NCBI GenBank assembly: GCA_009741485.1
Contig: CM019216.1
Coordinates: forward strand, 20,797,570-20,861,569
DNA: 64,000 nucleotides
Reading direction: 5' to 3'
Origin: Malurus cyaneus samueli
Lineage: Eukaryota > Chordata > Aves > Passeriformes > Maluridae
The notes beneath the pieces are model-generated. The model had not been told where the DNA came from and searched no databases. It saw nothing but the letters and a program-made list of their open reading frames with translations. Each line of letters opens with the position of its first letter. The stretch's first letter is position 1. The position numbers and the translations under genes were made by a program. This document shows, piece after piece, positions 21,331-34,065 of this stretch.

Positions 21331-24300
21331 TCTGTGTCAAGCAAGTCAGTCTCTGTTCTCACAATGCACAAGCAAAGCAGAGTTACCATTGCTTGCTCCC
21401 AACCTTATCGCCTTCATTGTTGCATTTTCACTTATGTTTGTTTACTTTTGGCTTACAGGTTTTTATCTGAAACTCACCGAAACTCATAAATTTTGAGGAA
21501 AACTACAAAATATGGTGAAGTACCTGTCAGGCACTATGGCAAGTCCTACGATGGCAAGCACAGGACTAGCAAATACATAAACTTTGATTTGCTCCTAATT
21601 AGTCCAACTATGCCGTTATAATCACCAAAGTTAATCTTATAATGCATTTAGTATTGCACTCGCTCCTTCCCTCTGTCCTTCTGGAAAATTATAGTTTATG
21701 TTCTATTAGGGGCATCATATCTTATTCAGGAAAATGTACAGTCATAAAAAAAGAGCTTTTCTATTTCCAGAGGTGGCTATTCAGAGCCTGGGCACTGAAG
21801 GAAGTAGTTTTTCTGTCCTAAAGCTGATGTAAGTGGGAAAAGGCTGAGGTTCCACGTGCTACAAGTGTTTTAAGTGCTTGGTGACAAGGATGATTGCCAT
21901 ACTGGAAGAATTTTCACAGCAACAAATAATGGATATTTAAGACAGCACAAAATGTTACAAAATCTCCAAATACAGAAAATTTTAGTCTGTTAAAAGGAAA
22001 AATGCATAATTTGTCTCTGGCATTTGGGATAAGAGGGCCACCATAAGATATTTGTAATAGATTGAACACTTACATAAATATGCCATGTCAGAAACTTATA
22101 ATTATGTCAGTAAAGATTTTACTGAGCAAGAGAAGCCTGGGAAAGACGTTAAGCATAGGACACGCTTCAAGGAATGAGACCACTGTATTTAATGAGATTA
22201 GGAGACAAATTGTTTTGGGAAAAAATTATTTGCAACTCCCTTCTTGCAACACAGATTTTCTACACTTCCATTTGGCAGGTGAACATGTGGGCCCATTTGG
22301 TGTATCCCTAAGGAAAACCCAAATGGAAGAAATTGTGCATTGTGTTGGTCAAAACTGAAATATCAGATTCACACCAATGATTATGGATAGGATCTTCAAA
22401 CAATTTCTCATAAATGCCAGAGAGATCAGAAATGAAGACAGAATTTAGATGGTTTCCAAATCTAATCCTCTCAGGGATAAGGAAGGCGTAGCTCTTAGTC
22501 CTTCCTACCTCCACACACAGTTGAGAGAAAAAAAGATGATCTAATTTGCAGCAGAACAGTTTCATCCTCTCCATCTGGAAAATAGACATGAATGAGCATT
22601 TTCTCCTGTTCAGTAGCATCAAAGACATTGACTACCAGAAGAAGGAAGGACTTCGAGATGCTGCTCTTCCATAGAATGACAGGAGCTGCTGACCTTATTA
22701 AGCTTTGCCCTCATAAACAAGGAATTTCTGAGAGGTTAAGGAGACAACAATAAGCACAGGGTAATGTAACAGGAGAGGAAAAAAGAAACCTCAGGAGCTG
22801 TATATCAGGCAGCAAAATCTTTTATAATGAGGGCATAGCTAAAGTTTAATGTCTGAAGGGAATATATCTCCGTGGAGAACTCCTATTCTCCACATTCACT
22901 TTTTCATTATCATTGTATCCATTAGTGTAATTTCACTCTTATAGAAAATGAATGTCAGAAACCAGAATGCTTTGCTTTATTTGTACCCAAGCCAGTGCCA
23001 ATCAATACCAGAAGTATTCCCAGTGCCCTGTCAATGCACTTCAACCCTACCTTGTTGAGAGCCCTTCTTAATTGACTCCAGTGAAGCAAATCCAATTTCC
23101 ACATTCTCGGTCCTTGTACACATATGCTAAGACAGCTAAATTTAAACTATTTCTGCTCAGTTTTGTGGTGTCTACTCTGACACTTAGAACAGAATGAGAT
23201 CACCTGAATTTGCTTTATATCTTATTTTTAAGACCATTTAATTGGAATGATTTTATGCCACTGTTTCTGGGTGATATTAAAGTAATATCCTAGAGGAAAA
23301 AGCCAAATGCATTATTCTACCCCATCATTGACTCTCTCTGAAACCACCTTCTTTACTTTTACTGCCGGATCTGATTTATATCCGAGACATAAGTGTCAAT
23401 AACTTGTTTTTGATGGGCAAAATACTGCCAGGAAAAATGGATATAGTTGAGCATAAGGCTATAAAGTGGGGTATGAAGTATAATTCAAATGGGCTTCATG
23501 ACACTTGTCCCTCATATGACACACATTCTTTTCATTTCCAATTTCATTGGAACAAGGGGGAAAAACGGTTTCCAATCTGTCCCACCTCATAAAAATAGAC
23601 CTGTGTTTAATTCTCCAGGACCTAAAATTATCCTTTAGATATTGTCAACCAATCATCCAAGGAAAACGTTCATGGCCAAAGTAATAGAGAAATCTTCTGT
23701 GTACAGAGATGGCTAAAATATTGCTGCAGCCTCAGTTTTAATGACAGCACTCAAATATGAGTGCTAAATGCACAGATAATACTGGGATCATCTGGCATAT
23801 GCTTTTATACTTTTTAGTAAATGGTGCAGTTGGGTCTGTGTGTTGCTGCAATTTATACATATAAATGATTTCACAGAAACAAATAGCGGATAATATTCCT
23901 TCTTTATATCCAGTGGAGGAACTGGAAAGACAGTATTCAGGAACTGCTTGACCTTACAATATTACAAAATTGAAATAATAACCTTTATTGTGCATGGGTG
24001 TCTTGATTTGTGGTTGTGTTTTTCTGGGGAGCAGCAGCAAAGCCTTGATGCACCCTGGCTTGGTTTTAGTTGCTGGTTCTACACCTGGGATTGAAAATTG
24101 GAATGAAGACAGCAGCAGTCAAAGGGCCAGATGTGGTTCTTCTAAGTGAGTTCAGGACATTCTCCTGGTCAGGCTGAGAGTTATAGCAAAGCAGAGTTGC
24201 TGAGATAAAGAATTTTGGGGCTAAAGACTGGAGCCTGCATTATATTGGGGAGTACTTGAGCCAGAATCTCCAGGGTTTCTGGGAGGTTCCCTTCCTGAAT

Positions 24301-24388
24301 TTCAGGATCATACCATGATGATCAAGTAGGTGCAGAAATCATAGGAGAAGACAAAAGTTTTCCTCATGGATATAAAATAGTTACACTA
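21331..24388. other. Unique AT-rich stretch
   Basis: No gene was recognised. The words 'agtttcatcctctccatct' and 'ggaaaatagacatgaatgag' near 22559-22595 weakly recall the antisense MIR/L3 signature (cagtttcctcatctgtaaaa) but are too short to call. The rest shows nothing structured. Confidence 0.5.
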
Positions 24389-24597
24389 CAGAATCACAGA
24401 ACCATTCAGGTTTGGAAAGACCTTCCAGACCACCGAGTCACACCTGTGTCTGATCCCTACTTTGTCACCCAGCCCAGAGCATTGAGTGTCACATCCAACC
24501 ATTCCTTGGACACCTCCAGAGATGGGGACCCCAAAACCCCCCAGAGCAGCCCATTCCGATTCTTAACAACTTTTCCCGTGATGAAATTCTTCCGTAA
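24389..24597 (-). mobile_element. CR1 LINE 3' fragment (antisense)
   Basis: Reverse-complement CR1 3' end. It opens with 'agaatcacagaaccattcag', then 'gtttggaaagaccttccaga', 'tgtcacatccaaccattcct', 'ggacacctccagagatgggg', 'cagcccattccgattcttaa' and 'atgaaattcttccg'. It represents a divergent CR1 subtype. Confidence 0.9.
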
Positions 24598-27237
24598 AGA
24601 AGAATTTTCTTTTACAGAAAATGACTTTGCAATTAAGCATTCCAAACTAGAATTATACAATATTAGAATTTTTTTCTCCATGCAAATAAAGTTGAAGAAA
24701 GGGATGACCTGACTCAGACAAACACTGCTGACTCTCTTCTCAGGATTAAAATCCACTAATGGCCTTTACATTTTTTGCTTTTCTTTAATTCTGATCCCAG
24801 TGCAATTACTGTTGGTGACATTTGCCTTAGCAGGAGTGGAGCTCCATCACCTTGGAGTATTTCTGAAAGTCTCACAAAGGGCATTTTGTGCAGCACAGGG
24901 CACAGCCACACTCACTGGTACCTATTTTCAATGTCTATATTTGATAATACCAAGGGTAGAAAATTGTTATTAGCTTTGACAATCCTTAACCACTGCATCA
25001 GCTCTTTTTGGGAACCAATTCACTCTCCATTAACAGATCCTTTAAATCAGATTAAAAAGGCAGCTGACAGAACTGCAGATGAAAAAATATGGGTTCTTTT
25101 CTGCAATTTCTGTTCAGCACTTTAAATTTCAAAATGTACTGTGCCATTTTCAGCACTAGTAACATAGATTCTTAGTCAATTCTGATTTTTAAGGCACTAT
25201 TTTTGTAGTAGGCTGGATAATTTTTCCCTTACCTCATCTGTTATGGTGTTAAATTTGGCATTGGTTCTTATTCCAGTTATGAAGTAGGTGTTAAATACAG
25301 ATAGAAACACCTAATTGTAGGAGATTTTTGATGAGTTGTGTTACTCTTCTGGAAATAATCAGCTGTACAGTGGCTAAAAAAAGTTGCGTAAATCTGTGTA
25401 GATACACTGAAGAGAGAGAAGTTATTCCACAGAAGCTGAGAATATGGTCCCTGGAGTCAATTGTAGGCCTCATGCAGCTCCACAGGAATGAATGGAAGCA
25501 CACCAGAGATTAATTTAAACACATTTCACAGCTAAATGGGAAAAAAAAAACCAAAAACCTACAACAAACCAAATCTGCTAAGAGTTGTATTCTGCAAACC
25601 CTTCTGCACATTGTGATAACTTCCTACANACCCTCCTGCATTTGCCTCCTATAGCAGAGCTGAAAGTCTCCATTCTTTGGAGTATCAGCTTTCAGGGTAA
25701 AGAAAAGGCTGCAGATTTGACCCTGAAGGATTTAGACCCAAGATTTTTTTTTCAGATGTGCAAACCCTGCAGCATCACAGGATACAAACCATCACAGGAA
25801 ACTGGTCTTTTATCTTTTCCATTTTCAGATCCAAATGAAAAATGAGAGATAAAAGATATAGCATCCTAGGTATTTTGCAAGGTAGGTGATACTATGGTTC
25901 TATGATTTAGCAAGATAATTTGTCTTCTAAAGATAATTTATTATCCCTTCCTCAGTTTGCCTTTCATCCCCTCACTTTAGGCATGTAATTTATAAATGTA
26001 TTTATCTTTTCCTTATGTCACAGTTGTCATTGAGCAGTGAGAAAAGGGAGGATCCTTGAGAGCACAGGCAAAGCATTCAGTATATATTTACTGGAATAAT
26101 CTGTCATGGAAATATATTTTTCTATTTCCAAGGAATCTTCTTGTCTAAATCTGTATTGGTAAATCAGTTCACCCTGGATTTTGCTAAATCCTGTCCAGTT
26201 CACCATGAAAGTTGGCTCAGAGCAAAATCATGAGAGGGATAAGGGTAACAATCCTTTATCTTGGTCCTGATCCTCTCACTTTTGCTAATATGGATGTAGC
26301 TGTAGAGCCTGCAGAGGGACAGATTCCTAATTTGGTCACTTAAATTAGATAGATATTTTTAGGTAATAAGAATAGTTCCCCAGAACAGCTCGACTTGTTT
26401 ACAATGAAGTTAAACCAGAGATAGCTGTCTGCAAAAAAAAATCACAAAGAAAAAACTAAGTGAGCTAATACATTTTTTTTGTTAAGATGATTAGAAACCA
26501 AACAGGGGCTGAGATGTGAGAGAAGCCAATGAATGACCAGAGCTGCAAGAATTAGCAGCAAACAATTCTCCTGTACCCCCATTTTCAGACACTGGATTTT
26601 ATCTTTTTTAAGTAATTTTCTTTGAGTGTTTCAGATTGCAACAGCACTTTTCTCCCCCAACTCATCTCCAGAGTGTCAGGTCTCAGTTTTCATTCAAGCT
26701 GTCCCTCCAGCTGTCTCCTTGTCTTGTGATTTTACTCTTTTGGACAAATTGAAGCAAATTGCTCCCAGGACATATTCAAGAGTAGCAAACCCAAGAAGGT
26801 TTGATATATATAAATATTTTTTTTTTTTTCCCCATTTTTCTCCCAGGCTAAAACATGTTTCTTGACTACAGGTGCTGCTGGGTTGAGCGTGTTCCCAGTT
26901 GTCTGGCAGCTCTGAGCCTGGTCGCTGGAAAAGTACATCAATTGTCCCAGGTGATACCATAAGGGGTCCTGTGTCTCTTTGTTACCACTCAAAATATCAC
27001 AAAAATTTCATGTGTATCTCTTTTTCATCACCACGCTCCTATAGCTCAGAGGTGTGAGAAGATCTTTTATAACCTTTCCAGCATATGGTCCTCATAAACC
27101 ATTGCCTAAAGATATTCTTTTCTGTCCTATGCTTTAGCAGAGTATATATGTTGATTCTTAAAAAAAACAGCAATTCGTGTTTGGGATAGTCTGCACTGGA
27201 ACCTTTGAATCAGTTGGTATGGGGCTGAGGGTTATAG
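24598..27237. other. Unique AT-rich stretch with one ambiguous base
   Basis: No gene was recognised. Position 25629 is N, the only ambiguous base I noticed. A short octamer-like string 'actatggttctatgattt' near 25889-25907 may be an isolated CR1 tail. A T-run lies at 26818-26830. Confidence 0.5.
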
Positions 27238-27531
27238 GATCAGGCAGTCAATAAAGTTGGAAAAGACATCCAAAATCATCAAGTCCAACCTTTGGCTAGA
27301 TATCACCACACCCGTTAAACCATATCATGAAGTGCTATTTTGAGGGATGGAGATTCCACCACTTCCCTGGGCAGACTGTTCCAATGCTTAGCCACTCTTC
27401 CAGTGAAGAACTTTTTCCTAATATCCAACCTGAGCCTCCCCTGGCACAACTTCAGGCCATTTCCCCTTCTTCTGTCACTGGTGGCCTGGAAGAAGAGACC
27501 AATCCCCATCTCATTACGAGATCACTGTAGC
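27238..27531 (-). mobile_element. CR1 LINE 3' fragment (antisense)
   Basis: About 290 bp of reverse-complement CR1. It contains 'aaatcatcaagtccaacctt', 'gggatggagattccaccact', 'tccctgggcagactgttcca', 'ttccagtgaagaactttttc', 'ctaatatccaacctgagcct', 'cccctggcacaacttcaggc' and 'ctggaagaagagaccaatcc'. It extends further into the element than most copies here. Confidence 0.95.
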
Positions 27532-28019
27532 TGAATTTGGCTTCTGATTTCAGACAACTTCTTGTTCCTTTACAGAGAAATCTCATTTAATTTTATGAAT
27601 TGCTCTTGGGAAATGTTTTTCAAAACGTTTTTTGAAGTATTTCTGGTTAAACAGGAAATAATCAGTGTGACTCAGAGGTTTGTGCAGCAGATATGGCCCA
27701 AAATGCTGCAGTTGACAAAATAATTCCAAATTTCTCTGTTCTGTCTCTGTAAATTCTGGAAGGAAAAGGATGACTGTTGTGGGTGCTCTTAGTTTGGCTA
27801 TATGGATTATTTTTTTAATGTATTAATGCAGAATCATACAGGAGTGAATAATTCCTTAAGCAAACTGAGAAGGGTGCTTATAGCAGTGTACAATGCACAT
27901 GACCAGAAAACTCGCTGCAGGTCACACAGGATGAATTTTGTAAGCTGAAAGAAAAAGAAATGTAATCAAATGCATCATCTACCGCATCAGTAATTCTATA
28001 TATACTTATATATACATTA
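27532..28019. other. Unique non-coding stretch
   Basis: No feature was recognised apart from a small TA-rich patch at 27996-28016. Confidence 0.5.
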
Positions 28020-28365
28020 AAAAAAAATGGTTTTGCAGTTCAAAACCCATATGGCATCAGCACGATCATGAGTATAAGGGCCATTGATCTTACCATTCTC
28101 AAATAAGTGAATAAAAAAAAAAGAGAAATTGTTTTTATGCAGATGATATTATTCATATTTGTGCAAGTCAGATGTTACACTAAATAACTCTAATCATGCA
28201 GATGTCAGGCTGAAACTTTTAATTGAATTGTAAAGCAATTTTTCGCAGTGACTTGGGGAAAAGAATGATGATTAGTCATTACATCTTTTATCACAAAAAT
28301 TTCATCCCTCATCATTTTCATCAGAATCTCAAAAACATCAGAGGTAACTGTAGTCTGACCCACAC
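28020..28365 (+). mobile_element. Possible degenerate L2-type LINE RT relic
   Basis: The codons at 28136-28147 spell YADD, the reverse-transcriptase catalytic core. Upstream text is consistent with the PLG/HFHC segment of L2-type RTs. Downstream, 'caatttttcgcagtgacttg' near 28237 could correspond to the NFLxLN block. Frameshifts and stops are frequent, so the case rests mostly on the YADD word plus correct-looking spacing. It could be chance; a protein-level search against Repbase LINEs would decide. Confidence 0.35.
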
Positions 28366-28996
28366 AGTGTGAATGGCAGAGAGAAAAATGATAATTATAT
28401 ACAGAATAGTAACAGTTCCAGGAGAGACATATGGCCCTGGTATTTCTTTCTGTTAGCTGGGAGCAGCAGCACTTTATGGTTCAGTGATCTGTTGGATAAT
28501 CACAAAATAAAATAAAAGATATCATTTGTTACAGAGAATAAGCCTCAATAATGCTTTTGAACTACAAAATGACTCCTCTGTAATCACTGGTTGTAACAAG
28601 ATGTGAATGATCCCAGTGCCACACACTGCATTGTGCCATCATTTACACTCCTAAATGAATACACATTCACTTTTGTATGGAGACACATTACTTGGGCCTC
28701 AAATAGCACTGCTATCAATTTCACTTGTTATTTTATTCATATTTTCCCATTAGGAGGAGAAGTTATCCAGCAGAAAGCCTCTGGATTCCAGCAAAATAAA
28801 AGAGAATTGCCAACGGCTCGCTGGGATCCTCAGTGATGTGCGGAGCAAATAAAATTAGCAATGGTCACAATTTGGTCTGTATAGAAACTTCAGATGGATC
28901 AAGTGGGATCACTGCAATTGAAAGTGGAGGTGCTCCTAAATATCACTTTATGTGCATTGAACTGCCTTCTCTTTCACTAAAATCAGATATTTCCTT
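28366..28996. other. Unique non-coding stretch
   Basis: No gene was recognised. The sequence is of even complexity between about 28560 and 28960 and may be a conserved non-coding element, judged by eye only. Confidence 0.45.
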
Positions 28997-29052
28997 GAAT
29001 CGAAGAATCATTAAGGTTGGAAATTACCCCTGGAATCACCAAGCCCAGCTGT
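28997..29052 (-). mobile_element. Short CR1 3' tail (antisense)
   Basis: The string 'gaagaatcattaaggttgga' followed by 'aatcaccaagcccagct' matches the reverse complement of the last ~55 bp of CR1. It is severely 5'-truncated. Confidence 0.8.
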
Positions 29053-31270
29053 GAATGTAAACTGTGGATATTATCCTTCATTTGACAAATCTGCACTTTG
29101 GTCTGACTCTTGCTTGAATGTGGCCATAGGAAAAATACTTCACACTCATACAGAAAATTTTTCCTTTCTGCTTTAAATTTAAACAGCTAAATGGTTTCAT
29201 TTGTAAGGTTGCCATCTAGATTATGAAAATAAAAGGCCTGTCATCAATCCATATAATTAGGAAGGGAATTTAAGGCCGTTTGCAAAAATTCAGGTAGAAA
29301 ATTCAAATGGGAAGTCTAAAACTGGCCGAAGAGCACAGGTTTGTTCTGTGGCACTGAGATGAACCATTACCACCTATCCATATAAACCCTTCATGAATTT
29401 TGCATCCCAAAGGGAGGGTTACAATATTCAAGCTGGGACCAATCCCTGGATCAGATGAATTTCTAAATCTTCTCAGAAAATGGGAGAATGCTTGCCACAT
29501 GTGCCATGGATGATGCTGCCAGCTCAGCACTGGTTTCCAGTGCCTCTGCCTAAGGCCATGGAAATATTCCATGAATTAGGACAGATGCAAAATGTGTCCT
29601 GATCATACTTCTGAAGTTTGTGCAATTCAAGCTGCTCAGTGCTTTGCTGTGAATAAATTGTGCCCTTATTTATTAAAAGCACTGAGCAGGATTCTCAAAC
29701 ACAGTTGCCCAAATCTTGGTTTCCCTTTAATGTATTGAAAAAAAAGGGCCTTGATTTTCAAAAGTAGAGTTTTCTAAGGATCAAGAGCATAATTGATCAG
29801 ATATCACAGATCTTGAGTTTGGAATGTTTGACTCTGAAGATAAAAAATCTAACAGCTGCGAAAACTAAAGGTGACAGGTTTTTTTAAAGATAAAATGCTA
29901 CTAAACACTTCAAGAAATTTAGCTAGACTGTTTATGCTGGAATTTTACAATGTTGGCATAATTCAGTTTTTGTTCTGGAAGCTTAACTTACACATTTATC
30001 ACAGGTTATATAAGCTATATTTGTTGGGGGGGGGGGGGGAGATTTTTTCACTGTTTTATGTTTCAGCTGAATTTTGGATCTCCAACCCTCCAGATTTTTG
30101 GGCAGATTTTTGTTTTGCAACATATAGTAATTAAATGCATTATTTTTCGTATAATGTTTGAGATTGTGTAAATGACAGGAAAAGTAATGAATGTTTTAGT
30201 TTATTTTTGTTTTGTAGCTATTTATCTCAATGCAATAAAATAATTTTATTTAATAACAATATCTCAGAATAATGAAGATTGTTGATTACATATAACTTTA
30301 AATTGAAGACTTTTTATTGTTTGTGAATATGATTGCTTTTTTTTCTGTGATTTCCCTTTTCAAAAATCTTTATCTGATTTTCTCTGATTTTTTTAATAGA
30401 TGTATTTGGGTTTGTTAAACTTGTGCACAGACACATATGAGAGTATTCCTGACTTCTTGTGTGTTTGACTCAAGAGGAACTTCAGGGAACTGCAACAACA
30501 CTTCTGATAACTGGAACCAATAACTCTTTTCCATCTCTGTGCCACAGAAAACAGAATATTTAGCCCAAAAGAGAGGAAATTACGATAATGATCTTGAAAT
30601 GATGTGATGACACAAAAATATCAAATTAGCAGAGGAATGGAAGTTATGTTCGAAAAAATACTTTTCGAACTAAAAAATTAGTCACCTCAAAATTATTCCA
30701 TGCAATATATTTTCCAGAGTTTCATCCAAAGGGAGTATCCAGGATGCATACTTGCTCAAACACTCTACTAAGGATGAAAATGATAATCCTAATTTTTATT
30801 ACCTTCTTGATTAGTCATTCACACTGTTTCCTGTCTTTTATTAGCCTTTTATAGGGTAAATTTGGATAAGAGACAGCAGAAAGACTCTGTCTTGAGTGTC
30901 ATATATGAATCCTGTGTGAATATCTGCAACTCACCTGATCTTGCCTCTGCAATCCATTTAATCTTTATCTTCACTATCATTGTAATCAAAATTTCAATGG
31001 TAATAGCTTAGATTTACCATTCTAGACCTTTAACAGACATTTCAATAATGCCATAGTCACATTTTAATTCATGGGGCTCTCAGCAGCTCCCCAAATTCTC
31101 TTAATTTCACTCCCATTTATTACTCTTTGGTGGCAAAAATATTGGGTTTTCTACATCCCTGTATTACTGCTGGGTATGATGGGAAAATTCCCTTGCCAAC
31201 ATCTACTGCAAATACAGTCTAAGTATTGAGAACTTTCATGTATATCTGTATATTTAGAAAAATGTATAAA
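29053..31270. other. Unique AT-rich stretch with a G14 run
   Basis: No gene was recognised. It contains the poly-G run listed separately and several AT-rich patches. It looks like ordinary gene-desert DNA. Confidence 0.5.
30026..30039 (+). repeat. G14 homopolymer
   Basis: Fourteen consecutive G lie in very AT-rich surroundings. Such a run can form intermolecular or slipped G-quadruplexes and is prone to length error in sequencing. Confidence 0.9.
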
Positions 31271-31317
31271 ATTGATGATCTTAGAGGTCTTAGCCTTAAC
31301 GATTCTATAATTCTATT
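31271..31317 (+). mobile_element. Short CR1 3' tail
   Basis: Sense tail 'gatgatcttagaggtcttag', 'ccttaacgattctataattc' with two octamer-like units at the end. Only about 45 bp remain. Confidence 0.82.
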
Positions 31318-33812
31318 TTTTTCACACTTACACATGTATGAATATTGATGGTGAAGATAGCTCTGCACAAACATTTAAACATGAGCGTCTGCATCTCCAC
31401 ATCATCTAAAATGATAACTAGATTTGTCATTTCAGCACTCCAAAATTTTCATAAAATGGATCCTAAGTCTACAGAAGCAGTAAAATGTTCTTAAGTTGTT
31501 TAGAATTTCTTTCTTGCTTCTAAATTTAAAACTAGGCTTTTGGGGCACAGGCTGTACTTTCTCTGGGGGTGTAATTGTCATGTACATATTAATATATGCA
31601 AATAAAATTGGAGTTTCAACAGCCACCATTCCTCCAAAGGTTAGATTCTCTAATTAGAGCCAAGCAATTAGTTCTAAAAAGTTTCCTTTTTTTTTTTTTC
31701 AGAAGCCTTGCATTTCCTTAGCAGTGAAATTACATCTCAGTCCTTCCTTTTTGTTTCAAGATATGAAATAATTACAACTGTACCTTCATTTCATCTTGCC
31801 CACTAATTGCCCCCTTTTAACACAGAGCTTTTCAAATGGTGCTTCTTTGAGATTTTATAGCTGTCTAATGTGTACATGAGGATAGGTGCAATGTTAGAAC
31901 AAATTGAACTGTTCTTTGTCATTCTGACACCTTAAATCCCATGTTGCTGACTGATGTGACTGGGGAACCCGCAATAACCGAGTCTTCAGGCTTAATCTTC
32001 CCCCTCCCTTTCTTTTTTTTTGTTAAATTAAATTAAATCTCGGTTTGATGTAGGAATAGCATGACCTACTGAGTGCACTCAAAGACGAACCAATAGTTGA
32101 ACTTTTTCCTTCCTTTGCAATGAGATCTTAAATTTTAAAGCAAACTGTATTTGACCCTACCCTGGCTTTTTGATTTCTTCTCGTAAATGGAAGAATCAAC
32201 AATGATCAAATGAAAAAGGTCAGACAGTGAGAACAGCAAAGCGATTCATGTAACTTTGAATGATTCATAGGACATGATCATTTTTATCGTAAAAAAGAGT
32301 AAACAAATCAATGTAACACGCCTGTCAGTTTGTTGTCTGAAACAAGTACCCACATCCACAACATGTAACTGGAGGCAAAAAAGAGTCTGTTCTTTCAGCA
32401 TCTCCCTGCAGGGAGGCACAGGCAGCTCCAGAGGGTAAGTCAGCACCCTTGAGACACACATTTCCCTCCAGTGTGCTCATCTCCTTCTCCACTGATTATT
32501 TGGGGAGGTCAGAGTCAGCAGGCTTGTAATGTATATCCCTCAGCCAAGAGCCTAAAAATAACAAATACCCCAGCAAAGGGAGAGAAGGGAGGGAAATTCC
32601 CTGTGTGGCACTTTGGACGGTCAAAAACAGCTGCAAGATTTTAATTTGCAGAAACTGGTGGGCAAAAGATGGGGGCTTTAACCCAATCCCTCAGCTCACA
32701 GGTGTCCCACGCACAAAGCGACTGAGACAGTAGAGTTCACCCTGCAACGTGTCCCCCATTTGATTCCATAAAGAGGGATATAAAGACAGAGGTGGAGAGG
32801 CCTAGAGAGAGCTGCAGCAGGGTTGACGTAATGAAGACGTGACATCTACAGGCAAATATGTCAAGCACTTGTCAGGTTGCACTTGCCCAGAATGAGAACC
32901 CAGATGTCTCCAGCAATCCGAAGCAGCAGCAGAAGGAAGTGACCTGGGGGAGGTGGAAAGAGATGAGGAAGCTGGGAGCCCGTGAGAAATAGAAAGGATG
33001 AGTGCACAGGGAGAAAGTCTGGTGTTGCCAAAATGTCTCATTGCTTCTGTTCAGAGAGATGGTGACACTCAGAAAGGGCTGGAGGAGAATTTTGTAATTA
33101 GCCTTTTTTCCCCCCTCTTTTTCCTTAGGGGAAGGAGGAGAATGGGAGGAAATAAAGGGAAGGAAATAAAATCCAACCTGTTCTTTTTAGTTTATGCACC
33201 AGCCCTTGCTTAGGGCTGTGCCTTAAGGCACAATATAGCCCATACTGATTATTATAAAAATTTTAATCTTGTACCCACTTCCAGAAAATAGATACACTTA
33301 TACATGTGCATACATACTAAACATGATAGTAGATGTATTTTTTTTTAAGAAACAAAGATAAATAGATACTGCCAGCACCATCACACCCTTATCACCCCAT
33401 AACCCAGCAAAGGTGGCAGTGTCAGCCCCAGCCAGGACCATGGATCTACTTACCTGCCTACCCATGCAGGTATAGGCTCTGCCTTAGGTAATCACTGATG
33501 TTCCCAATCTGAAACTTTACCACCTTGAAACCGGGGTTGATCATTTGGTAAATAAACAGGGAAAATGAAGATGAAGATATCTCTAGAGGATCCATAAATA
33601 TTGGATACAAAATTACTTCTTTTTTTTTCCTTTTTACTTTAATGAGAGAAAATATCAGATTTATTGTGGTGATTGTATTCTTTTGTGGATTATAATTTTC
33701 TCATAGCATTCATTTGCTTGGTCCTATAGAGAAAAATACCAAGAAAACAGTCCTTCAACATATTTTTGCTGACATTTCCAGATATAGTGAGAAGGAAATA
33801 TTCTGGGTTTTG
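31318..33812. other. Unique non-coding stretch
   Basis: No gene was recognised. The 32700-33010 part is less AT-rich, with 'gagggatataaagacagagg' (a TATA-like word) and purine-rich sequence after it. There is no start-site, open frame or splice evidence to make it a promoter. T-runs occur at 31689-31700 and 33339-33347. Confidence 0.5.
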
Positions 33813-34065
33813 TAGAATCATAGAATAGTTTGCGTTGGGAGGGACCTTAAAAATCATCTCATTCCACCCCCTGCCAGGGCAGGGACACCTTCCACTATCC
33901 CAGGTTGCTCCAAGTTCCATCCAACCTGTACTTGAACAATTCCAGAGTTGGAGCAGCTACAGCTTCTCTTGGCAACCTGTGCCAGGGCCTCACCACCCTC
34001 CCACAGAACAATTTGTTCCTAATATTCCTAATATATAACTTATTTAAACCTAACTTTTCACTGTC
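33813..34065 (-). mobile_element. CR1 LINE 3' fragment (antisense)
   Basis: Well-preserved reverse-complement CR1 3' end. It opens 'agaatcatagaatagtttgc', then 'gttgggagggaccttaaaaa', 'ccaccccctgccagggcagg', 'gacaccttccactatcccag', 'ggcaacctgtgccagggcct' and 'caccaccctcccacagaaca'. Its good match makes it one of the younger copies here. Confidence 0.96.

Noticed and set aside
21136..21489. 117-codon frame rich in F, P and S, and its antisense K/G-rich partner
   Set aside because: Generated by the 60-bp pyrimidine-rich tandem duplication.
22555..22600. Antisense MIR/L3-like 'agtttcatcctctccatct'
   Set aside because: Similarity is limited to about 35 bp with several mismatches.
25885..25910. 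Octamer-like 'actatggttctatgattt' as a CR1 end
   Set aside because: Only the octamers fit; the upstream sequence does not match CR1.
32760..32790. TATA-box promoter ('gatataaagac')
   Set aside because: An isolated AT-rich word with no downstream exon, initiator or transcript evidence.
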